From the NCBI GenBank assembly GCA_965178525.1, contig CBCXVS010000037.1:1-35102 (forward strand): a stretch of DNA of 35,102 nt, read 5' to 3'. A program made the translations under genes and the position numbers. This stretch comes from CBCXVS01 sp965178525. Its GTDB lineage: Bacteria; Tectomicrobia; Entotheonellia; Entotheonellales; Entotheonellaceae. The notes under the pieces were generated by a model. It made no database searches and was not told where the DNA came from. It saw only the letters and a program-made list of their open reading frames with translations. Numbering within the stretch: the first letter of the stretch is position 1; each line of letters starts with the position of its first letter. Positions 7,955-15,066 of this stretch are shown piece by piece.

Positions 7955-9120
7955 TCATCGGCCTCTATATGGCCTTGGCGCTCGGCGTCGGCTTCGCCCT
8001 GAAAAAGCGCGCTGGCGCCAACCGCACGAGCTACTTCCTGGCCGGACGCGCACTGCCATGGTGGTGGGTCGGCGCCTCCATGGCCGCCACCACCTTTGCC
8101 GCCGACACGCCGCTGGCTGTGACAGGAATTGTTGCGGCCAAGGGACTGTCGGGCAACTGGTTGTGGCTGCCGGTCATGAGCATTCATGCCGCCGTCTTTG
8201 TGATTTTTGCGGCAAACTGGAGCCGGAGCGGCGTGGTGACGGACGCCGAGTTGATCCATCTGCGGTATTCGGGCACACCGGCTGTGGCCCTACGCTGGTG
8301 CCGCACCGGATTGCAACTGCTCACCAATTGCGTGGTGTTAGGCTGGGTCTTACGCGCCATGGTAAAAATCGCCTCCCCGTTCTTTCGCTGGGAGGAATGG
8401 TTGCCGGGCGCCATGGCGTGGCTGCTACCCTTGTGGCCGCAAGGCACCGCGTTGGGGTCGCCTGCGGAGGGACTTACGATTCTGGTCTTGCTGTTGATCG
8501 TGGGGTGTTACTCCAGCCTGGGCGGGCTGCGTGGCGTCGTGCTCACGGATTTGGTGCAGCTTAGTCTGGCATTGTTAGGCAGCGTCTGGCTGGCCATGCG
8601 GGCTTGGCAAGCGGTTGGCGGACGGCAGGGATTGCTCGACGGTCTGGCGACGCACTATGGCAGCGACCATCTCTATTTGGATCTGCTCCCCACGCCAGGC
8701 GTGGGCTGGTTGGGTGCGGTCGGTGTCAGTGCCGGTGTGTTTGGCTTGTACTTGCTTGTCCAGTCGTATTCCTATCTGTCGGCCGATGGCGGCGGCTACT
8801 TCATGCAACGCTTGAATGCGGCCAGGAGTCCTGCGGATGCGCAAAAAGGGGCCCTGCTGTTTCTCATCATTCACTACCTGACGCGGGTTTGGCCATGGTT
8901 TGTCGTCGGGCTGGCGGCGTTGGTCCTGATTCCCCTCGGCCATGAAGCCGAGAGTCTGGGCGGCGGCGCAGCCCGGGTCGCATCGGATCGGGAAATGGCC
9001 TGGCCAACCCTGATGGGACATTTGCTCCGTCCCGGGCGGTTGGGCGTGGTGTTGGTCAGTCTGCTCGCCGCGTTTATGAGTACCGTCGATACGCACATCA
9101 ATTGGGGCGCTTCATATATT
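7915..9120 (+). pseudogene. Sodium:solute symporter, 5' part, interrupted by an IS
   Basis: The first 402 codons encode about eleven hydrophobic helices of the SSS family, which moves a solute together with sodium across the inner membrane. Family features are the start DWLIIGLYMALALGVGFALK, the SYFLAGRALPWWWVGASM segment, and LVSLLAAFMSTVDTHINWGA near the break. An insertion sequence follows directly after SYI and supplies a new ending (RVVPQ). The rest of the gene continues after the IS in the matching frame once one ATT duplication is removed (SYI then VNDVWLVLRP). The protein is almost certainly non-functional in this assembly. The solute cannot be named, although the large family members with a long C-terminal half often carry organic acids or amino acids. 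Confidence 0.92.
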
Positions 9121-10127
9121 AGGGTTGTTCCCCAATAGTTAATGAGGTAGGCTATCCTCCCCCAAACGATGGAGGGAGCCCAGCCAGGTCATTGGTTATC
9201 CGAGATGATCGGCAGATGAAAGCCTTAACCGGTGTGTCTCAGACGCAATTTGACTTCTTGCTGCCCGCCTTCAGCCACGTCTATCAACAGGCTCAGCAAA
9301 AACGCTATGAGGAGGGTGTCCAAGCTGGCAAACGCAGCCGAAAGCCGGGTGCAGGTATCAAAGGCAAATTACCCACTCTGTCAGACAAACTCCTGTTCGT
9401 TCTATATTATTACAAGACGTATCCGACGTTTGATGTTCTTGGTGCACAATTTGGTATGGTACGTTCGAAAGCGAATGAAAATCTCCATAAGCTCTCTCCC
9501 ATCCTGTATGACACGTTAGTGCAGTTAGACCTCATGCCTTATCGAGAGTTGAAGACCCCAGAGTCGTTGAGGGAGGCGTTGTCAGGTGTGGATCAACTGA
9601 TTATTGATGCGACTGAAAGAAGCTATCGCCGGTCACAAGATGAGACGACCCAACGTGAACACTATAGTGGTAAAAAAAAGCCATACGCTGAAAAATACAG
9701 TGATGTCGATGCCGGATAAATGGATCGTCTTTCTGGGCCGTACGTTTAGTGGTCACAACCATGATTACAGCATGTTAAAACAAGAGTTCCCACCGGACTT
9801 AGACCGGTTTAGTGACGTAGAAGTTTGGGTGCACCTGGGTTATCAGGGGATTCAGTCGGACTACAAAGGCGAAATGCTTGAGATTCCACACAAGAAACCC
9901 CGGAAGAGCAAGACGAATCCGACTCCAGAATTGACGGCGGAGCAGCAGGCGGCGAATTATGCCGTGAGTCAAGTTCGCATCTTGATCGAACATGCCATCG
10001 GCGGTATGAAGCGTTTCAACATTTTGGTGCAGCGTTTCCGCAACCGCAAAGATCACTTTGAGGATGATTCGGTGGGCATCTGGGCTGGGCTAGGGAACCT
10101 GATCTTATGCTATTGAGGAACAACTCT
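9121..10127 (+). mobile_element. IS5-superfamily insertion sequence, complete copy (1,007 bp)
   Basis: Both ends carry related inverted repeats of 18 bases: AGGGTTGTTCCCCAATAG at the left, and AGAGTTGTTCCTCAATAG when the right end is read inward. The element is flanked by a 3-bp direct repeat ATT (9118-9120 and 10128-10130), and it splits a symporter gene. It encodes a two-frame DDE transposase. The left end recurs at 35031-35102 with 72 identical bases, again after ATT, so the element has moved recently in this genome. Confidence 0.93.
9192..10116 (+). CDS. IS transposase in two frames (DDE_Tnp_4 type)
   Basis: The first frame (9192-9719) carries a helix-turn-helix region and the first catalytic Asp in LIIDATERSY. 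The second frame (9604-10116) carries the second Asp in GHNHDYSML and the catalytic Glu in RILIEHAIGGMKRF. The frames must join at a run of eight A at 9672-9679, which lies inside the conserved GKKK-x-HTLKN motif. The needed change is +1 or -2, not the usual -1. Transcriptional slippage on the A run, programmed frameshifting or a homopolymer sequencing error could each explain it. The final stop lies in the right inverted repeat. All three catalytic residues are present, so a joined product should be active. Confidence 0.88.
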
Positions 10128-10130
10128 ATT

Positions 10131-10790
10131 GTCAATGATGTGTGGTTGGTATTGCGGCCCACGGCCTCGGATCGGGAGCAGATGCGAGTGGCACGCACGA
10201 CGGTCCTGCTCTTTGTGGCCGTGGCCATTGGGGTGAGTTTTCAAATTCATACCATCGAACAGGCCTGGAAATGGATTGCAGCTCTGGGGGCATCATTAGG
10301 ACTGCCAACGATCCTGCGGTGGCTGTGGTGGCGGGTAAATGCCACGGGTGAGATGGTGGCGATGTTCAGCGGCATGACGGTCGGCACGGTGTTAGCCCTG
10401 GTGACCGACTTGCCTTACGAAATCCGTCTACTCTGGATTGCTGGCGCCAGCGCGGCCGGCCTCCTCATTGGTATGCTGGCCGGACCGCCGACGGATGAGA
10501 CGTGTCTACAGCGCTTTGCCGCGCAAGTCCGGCCCGTGGGGTGCTGGGCACAACTCAAGCATCACCCGGCGTCACACCGTCGTCTGTTCGTCATGGTCAT
10601 CTTGCGCTGGGCCGCCGTTGTGGCGGGGACATGGTTGCTGCTGGTTGCCGGACACCAGTTGCTCTTTGCAGGACGGTGGCTGTGGTCTCTGATCGCCGGG
10701 ACGGTCGCCCTCGCCTGGTTATGGGGCGGCATTGCTGGAGCCATGCGGAATGCGGAATGCGGAATGCGGAATGCGGAATGCGGAATGCGG
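10131..10790 (+). pseudogene. Sodium:solute symporter, 3' part beyond the IS
   Basis: The frame resumes the symporter at VNDVWLVLRP and encodes further helices, including TVLLFVAVAIGVSF, a WWRVNATGEMVAMFSG segment typical of SSS C-terminal halves, and LWIAGASAAGLLIGML. Just before a natural end it enters a heptanucleotide repeat. In the present repeat phase the frame stays open to 11249, antisense to the CoA-transferase gene, adding some 150 residues of no likely function. In either other phase it would stop at 10795 or 10806. Without the first part this fragment has no start and should not give a transporter. Confidence 0.85.
10743..10790 (+). repeat. Heptanucleotide tandem repeat (ATGCGGA, nearly 7 units)
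   Basis: Six complete units and most of a seventh follow each other without mismatch. The repeat lies inside the last codons of the symporter frame and 23 bases from the stop of the convergent CoA-transferase. Gain or loss of one unit changes the symporter frame and brings a stop within 16 bases. It resembles the short tandemly repeated heptamers of cyanobacteria and other bacteria. Confidence 0.92.
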
Positions 10791-10813
10791 CATAAAAGCA
10801 TCCTGAAAGAGGG

Positions 10814-12016
10814 CTACGGAATGATGCGATTGGCGCGGAGGTGGGCGATGTCGTCCGGGGTGAGGCCGGATTCTAGTAGAACGGCTTCGGTATGCTCCCC
10901 GAGCTTGGGCGCTCCGGCTTTAGGAGTAGTGTCGGCTTGGCCGAATTGCACCGGACTGGCGACGCTCTTGATGGTGCCGGCACCGTCTGGAGCAGGCATG
11001 TCGACGAAGGCGCCCGTAGCGAGCGCTTGCGGATCGCGTGTCACTTCCTCCGGTGTCTGCACTGGGGTCCACCAGAGATCCTCACGGTCAAAACGGGCGG
11101 CCCATTCGGCCAGGGAACGGGTGGCAAAGGCGGTATCGAGTATCGGTATCAGCTCCGCGGCATGTTTCCAGCGATCTTTTGCAGTCGCAAAGCGTGGATC
11201 CATGGCCAGATCTTCTCGGTTCAATGCCCGCAAAAGCCGGGGCCAGTGACGCTCCGCTTCCAGGCCGAGAAGCCGCACCCAGCGGCCGTCAGCCGTGCGA
11301 TATGTGTTGACGGTTGGCACACCGGACTCAGTCCGCTTCGAGACGGGAGCGGCGAAGCCCAGTTCTAACTGTGTGGACATGTCCCAACCAATGGTATACA
11401 GGCCCGTACGAAATAAAGACGTCTCCACGATTTGGCCTTCCCCCGTGCGCTCGCGATGAAAGAGCGCGGCCATCACCCCGCTCAGGGTCGTCATCGCCGT
11501 TATGTGATCTCCCAAACCGGCACGACTCTCAGTTGGAGGCTGCCCCTCCGGGGCTAGCAGGTAGGCAATACCCGTGCGCGACCAGAACGATCCGATGTCG
11601 TAGCCGGCCCGGTGACGGTCCGGCCCGCGGCTGCCATATCCGGTCATGCTGACGTAAATGAGCCTCGGATGATCAGTGGCTAGCGTCGCATAGTCCAACC
11701 CAAGCCGTTCTAGAGCGTCGAGGCGATAGTTGGTCAGGAACACATCGGCTGGCGCGATGAGCTGCCTGGCCATACGCACCCCCTCCGCTGCGCGCAGATC
11801 GAGGACCACGCTGCGCTTGCCCCGGTTATCCATGTGAAACGGCGGGCTCGAAGCCAGCTCAATTCCTGCCACGACTTCAAACACCCGTCGCATCGGATCG
11901 CCCTGAGGCGGCTCGATTTTTATGACGTCGGCTCCCCAGTCGGCCATGACGCCTCCGACTGCCGGTCCAGCCACCCAGGTCCCCATTTCAATGACGCGGA
12001 TGCCTTGTAATATCAT
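10814..12016 (-). CDS. CaiB/BaiF family (class III) CoA-transferase
   Basis: This 400-residue enzyme transfers coenzyme A from one acyl-CoA to another carboxylic acid. It starts with the family sequence GIRVIEMGTWVAGP and ADWGADVIKIEPPQGDPMR. The catalytic aspartate is in RAGYDIGSFWSRTG, matching the Asp of formyl-CoA transferase. NRGKRSVVLDLR and TNYRLDALERLGLDY are further family sequences, and the length is typical. AAAGGA precedes the ATG. The substrate cannot be deduced; the two MaoC-like hydratase genes about 0.8 kb away, transcribed the other way, suggest a nearby CoA-ester degradation route. Confidence 0.93.
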   Translation of the reverse strand: MILQGIRVIEMGTWVAGPAVGGVMADWGADVIKIEPPQGDPMRRVFEVVAGIELASSPPFHMDNRGKRSVVLDLRAAEGVRMARQLIAPADVFLTNYRLDALERLGLDYATLATDHPRLIYVSMTGYGSRGPDRHRAGYDIGSFWSRTGIAYLLAPEGQPPTESRAGLGDHITAMTTLSGVMAALFHRERTGEGQIVETSLFRTGLYTIGWDMSTQLELGFAAPVSKRTESGVPTVNTYRTADGRWVRLLGLEAERHWPRLLRALNREDLAMDPRFATAKDRWKHAAELIPILDTAFATRSLAEWAARFDREDLWWTPVQTPEEVTRDPQALATGAFVDMPAPDGAGTIKSVASPVQFGQADTTPKAGAPKLGEHTEAVLLESGLTPDDIAHLRANRIIP

Positions 12017-12171
12017 GCATGCATTCCTTTCTCATAACCTATTCTGTTAATATACTTTACATCATCAAGATTGATATAACCCCTTCCGATACTGTCTCAC
12101 AAGCTAATCTGGCAAAAACTTATATAGCAAAGCGTATTGATTGTACATATTGATCATGCAGAGATAGCTCT

Positions 12172-12246
12172 ATGGTCTCACCCACTTTTGATTACGTCGT
12201 CATGGCGATTGTAACCGCGATTATCGCCTTCCTCTGGACACAATAA
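12172..12246 (+). CDS. Possible 24-residue single-helix membrane peptide
   Basis: The frame MVSPTFDYVVMAIVTAIIAF plus four residues forms one compact hydrophobic helix with short polar ends, as in small membrane proteins. It lies in an AT-rich stretch between divergent genes, upstream of a secreted protein gene of the same strand. The ribosome site is weak. Chance is possible at this length. Confidence 0.3.
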   Translation: MVSPTFDYVVMAIVTAIIAFLWTQ

Positions 12247-12308
12247 ACCTCCAGACACCATTTGATATACGCACTTGTACAGAAGCTTCACGATAGAGGA
12301 CAGAGCAG

Positions 12309-12704
12309 ATGTCTCGCCCGAATGTCTATCTCACAATGGTTTTTATCACAGTCATCCTAGGGTTGAGCGCTCGGGGTCTGGCTTTCACCCTACGATTCGC
12401 CCCTGTTCCATGTGCTGACGAGCTTTTTGATCAACATACAAACTCTGTAACAGATATCCCAACTCCCCGATTCTTCTGTATGGTGGCCGACCCCTACAGT
12501 GTCACGTTAAACGTGGAAGAACCCTATGTCAGCGAGATTGACCTGGAATCAGAAGCCATTCTGGAAACGGTGTCCAGGCCGCAGCCTCTTCCCACTCCCA
12601 TTCCCCCACAGTGCAAGGCGCACGCCCCGCAACGTTCGCTCCAGGGCGTCGAAACGCTGCTATTACGCGATGCACAAACAGTGGTTGAAAAACCAGCTCA
12701 ATAA
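12309..12704 (+). CDS. Hypothetical exported protein
   Basis: I do not recognise this 131-residue protein. It begins with a signal-peptide-like segment: a short polar start, then VYLTMVFITVILGLSARGLAF, with possible cleavage near ARGLAF. The mature part has three cysteines, an acidic middle (EEPYVSEIDLESEAI) and a proline-rich tract (PLPTPIPP). AGAGGAC lies about 7 bases before the ATG. It stands alone between the CoA-transferase and the MaoC pair, and the gap to the next gene is short (72 bases). A periplasmic or surface location is inferred from the signal only. Confidence 0.55.
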   Translation: MSRPNVYLTMVFITVILGLSARGLAFTLRFAPVPCADELFDQHTNSVTDIPTPRFFCMVADPYSVTLNVEEPYVSEIDLESEAILETVSRPQPLPTPIPPQCKAHAPQRSLQGVETLLLRDAQTVVEKPAQ

Positions 12705-12776
12705 CCTGCTTGACGGCGTCACCCGTGTGGGCCTATGCTCACCCTGCATCACCCGGTCGCAGGAAGGGAGTTGAGC

Positions 12777-13289
12777 ATGGCTGAGCATACAAACGTGGTC
12801 GAACAGTACCGTCACTTGATAGGTGCCGAATACGTCTTCACCGCCCCTGAAGAAGTCGGCCGGGCGTCCATCCGGAAGTTTGCCCTGGCCATCGGCGACA
12901 TGAACCCCGTATACATCGATCGCCATGCGGCCGCCCAAGGGCCCTATGGGGACGTCGTTGCGCCCCCGACTTTCGTGTGTGAAACGACCCAGTATTTTCG
13001 CGGTGACATAGATGACCAAGGCGGCTTTACGGATCGTGTACCCTTGCCTGCGAGGCAGGCCATTCGCGCCGGCAATGAGTATATCTTCCATCGACCTCTA
13101 CGTCCCGATGATATTATCACGGCACGCTGGAAAGTCCGAGACGTGTCCGAAAAGACCGGGCGCACGGGGCCTTTGCTCTTCGTGCTGATGGATATTACCT
13201 ATATGAATCAGCACGGCGACTTGCTGGCGGAAAATCACGAAACCCTCGCCTATCGTTTGGCTTCCCGTGAAGAGGACACGCAGGTATGA
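12777..13289 (+). CDS. MaoC-like dehydratase, N-terminal-domain type
   Basis: The 170-residue protein has the FAS1-like dehydratase (MaoC_dehydrat_N) hot-dog fold. The start region reads VFTAPEEVGRASIRKFALAI, followed by GDMNPVYIDRHAA and VVAPPTFVCETTQYF, all typical of this family. Such proteins lack or share the catalytic pair and work with a second MaoC subunit to hydrate enoyl-CoA or dehydrate 3-hydroxyacyl thioesters. GGAAGGGAG lies ahead of the chosen ATG; a longer frame starts 14 codons earlier without a site. It overlaps the next gene by ATGA, so the two products are almost certainly made together and form a heterodimer, as in HadAB. Confidence 0.88.
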   Translation: MAEHTNVVEQYRHLIGAEYVFTAPEEVGRASIRKFALAIGDMNPVYIDRHAAAQGPYGDVVAPPTFVCETTQYFRGDIDDQGGFTDRVPLPARQAIRAGNEYIFHRPLRPDDIITARWKVRDVSEKTGRTGPLLFVLMDITYMNQHGDLLAENHETLAYRLASREEDTQV

Positions 13290-13738
13290 GCACGCATGCT
13301 ATGGCCACGGTTCTCTATTTTGAGGATGTGACAGAGGGCACCCAGCTACCGCCTGTGATCAAAGACATCAGCATAGTGCAAATGATGATGTACGGCGCCG
13401 CCACATGGGATTTCATGCGCATTCATTACGATGCGGACTATGCGCGGCAACTGGGATTTCCACAAGCCTTTGCCGATGGTCAGATGTTGGGCGCATTTCT
13501 GATGCAGCTCGTGGTCGATTGGGCCGGGGACCCGGGCGCCTTGCGCCGTCTCAGTATTCGCTACCGAACCTTTGTGTTTCCGGGGGATACCATCACGTGC
13601 AGCGGACGGGTGCAGCGCACCTTCCTCGACGGTTCCGAGGCGTTTGCTGAATGCGGCGTGGCGGCTACCAATCAGCACGGCGAGACCGTGGCAGGACCTG
13701 CCGTGGCGCTCGTGGCGCTGCCGCGCAAGCAGGTCTGA
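13286..13738 (+). CDS. MaoC-like hydratase/dehydratase, catalytic-type partner
   Basis: This 150-residue hot-dog protein begins MATVLYFEDVTEGTQLP near residue 6, a typical MaoC opening, and contains WDFMRIHYDADYARQLGF with the Asp/His hydratase region, followed by FADGQMLGAFLMQLVVDWAG and RYRTFVFPGDT. It starts on the overlapping ATGA of the previous gene, showing translational coupling. The pair should act as an (R)-specific enoyl-CoA hydratase or 3-hydroxyacyl dehydratase. The natural chain length or ring substrate is unknown. Confidence 0.88.
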   Translation: MSTHAMATVLYFEDVTEGTQLPPVIKDISIVQMMMYGAATWDFMRIHYDADYARQLGFPQAFADGQMLGAFLMQLVVDWAGDPGALRRLSIRYRTFVFPGDTITCSGRVQRTFLDGSEAFAECGVAATNQHGETVAGPAVALVALPRKQV

Positions 13739-13770
13739 GATGCGGATGAGCACGGGGATCAGGGGAAAGC

Positions 13771-13944
13771 TTACGATGCCTCAAATAACTCTGCATAGAG
13801 CCTATGCAGTTCGGTCTGAGCCCTGGTATCTGGCGGTAAGCGTTCGCTCACGGCTCGTCCCTCACGGCTCGACTTTCTCCAGGCAATCCGTTCGTGGATC
13901 ACCGTGTCCGCCAGATCGAGGTTCTGTTCAATTCGGTCGTGAAT
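13771..13944 (-). pseudogene. ParA-type ATPase C-terminal remnant
   Basis: Directly after two stops that end the radical SAM gene, the same frame stays open for 57 codons. It reads like the end of a ParA/Soj partition ATPase: DTVIHERIAWRKSSREGRAV, then a helix TRAQTELHRLYAELFEAS. ParA proteins end with the pattern T-x-I-x-x-R-x-A-x-x-E-A-x-x-x-G-x-S/A-V, a few residues, then an E-rich helix. The N-terminal nine-tenths, including the Walker A region, is absent. The call is by eye. Confidence 0.5.
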
Positions 13945-13947
13945 TCA

Positions 13948-15042
13948 TCAATTGCCGTATATCGCCTGCTCGTCATACATCTGATTAGCCGCCGATGAAG
14001 TCGATGATTTCCTTACAATTAGATGATCTGGGTGTAAATCATCAATTGGAACGTGGAATGTACAATTCCGGCAGATCTTCGGCAAAACACCTGACTCGTG
14101 ACGGGTCCAGACCTGCCGACTTCTTTCGCTATTAAAGATTTCTAAGAGAGACTGTTTTTGCACCTCACCAAGGAACAGCTCGTCGCACACATCATAATCA
14201 CAACATGCGCATGACGATACTCGGCCATCCCAATACACTTGCATAGCGACTAATAAAAGGGCACAGAGAGAAACATTGACTCGGTCTGGCAAAAAAGCGG
14301 CATCTCCGGGCAGTTGCCCGGAGATAGAATTTCCCCAGTTGGCGTAATGAGAAATCTCGGTAAAGGGGAAAACCTGTCCACAGAGGCGTTTGAGGAACTC
14401 CTCCATCTTCACACGGGAGTGGTTATAAGACAGACGGAATCCAACTTGAATCTCACAGCTCTGAGGACTCTCACGCCAGAGTTTCACTAATCGTTCTATA
14501 TTTTCCGAGAACTGTTTGAACCGATCTCTGCGGGTGAGCTCTCGACACTCCTCAGGACTAATGCCATAGATAGAGATATGAAGACGGTTGAAACTGCCCA
14601 AAATTCTCCGAATGAGCTCATCAGAATGGCGCTCCAGTGCATAGAGATTGGTCGTCACACTAGGGAAGATCATTCCTGTATGCCCCGCGAGCATCTCCAC
14701 CCGCTTTTCGAGGAGAGGATCGAGAAGAACATCACCGACCATCGGAGTGAGAGAGAAGTTCCCTCCTCCCATCTCTCCATAGTCAGCAAGCACCTTCTCA
14801 AACACCTCCAGGGACATGACCCCTCGCTTGCGCGTCTGCTGACGGTAAGGACAGAAAACACAATCGGCATTGCATGCATTAATCGTTTCACAGATAATCA
14901 TTCTTGGACGCAATGCGTTCCGACTAGGAATCTGCATCTGAGCAAGGATTCCTGAGGTTTGCAGTCTGTCTTGTGTCTGCTTTCGAAGGAGTCCGCCGAA
15001 GGATCCAAGTGTGAGAGTGTCGTCTGTCATCTCTGTCCCCAT
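13948..15042 (-). CDS. Radical SAM enzyme with SPASM-type C-terminus
   Basis: The 364-residue protein binds a 4Fe-4S cluster through CNADCVFCPY (CxxxCxxC), the radical S-adenosylmethionine motif. The core barrel follows (TNLYALERH, FNRLHISIYGIS). A cysteine-rich end with VYWDGRVSSCACCDYD and ICRNC resembles a SPASM/twitch domain, which holds additional clusters and is common in peptide- and sugar-modifying radical enzymes. It starts 25 bases after the Wzt-type ATPase gene in the same direction. GAGGACGG precedes the preferred ATG; an ATG 12 bases later is also possible. The association suggests modification of an exported polysaccharide, or transfer to it, but the substrate is unknown. The last residues end at a junction with a ParA remnant, so the C-terminus may not be original. 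Confidence 0.88.
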   Translation of the reverse strand: MGTEMTDDTLTLGSFGGLLRKQTQDRLQTSGILAQMQIPSRNALRPRMIICETINACNADCVFCPYRQQTRKRGVMSLEVFEKVLADYGEMGGGNFSLTPMVGDVLLDPLLEKRVEMLAGHTGMIFPSVTTNLYALERHSDELIRRILGSFNRLHISIYGISPEECRELTRRDRFKQFSENIERLVKLWRESPQSCEIQVGFRLSYNHSRVKMEEFLKRLCGQVFPFTEISHYANWGNSISGQLPGDAAFLPDRVNVSLCALLLVAMQVYWDGRVSSCACCDYDVCDELFLGEVQKQSLLEIFNSERSRQVWTRHESGVLPKICRNCTFHVPIDDLHPDHLIVRKSSTSSAANQMYDEQAIYGN

Positions 15043-15066
15043 AGCAACCCGTCCTCGCAACAGCTA

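Noticed and set aside
7785..8564. 259-codon frame on the plus strand in the symporter region
   Set aside because: Arginine- and histidine-rich shadow frame; the helices and family motifs are in the symporter frame.
10743..10790. CRISPR-like array
   Set aside because: The units are 7 bases long with no spacers. It is a simple tandem repeat. No cas genes are in the window.
10791..11249. Long C-terminal extension of the symporter, antisense to the CoA-transferase
   Set aside because: The residues after the repeat are irregular and lie wholly opposite a conserved gene; only the current repeat phase keeps the frame open.
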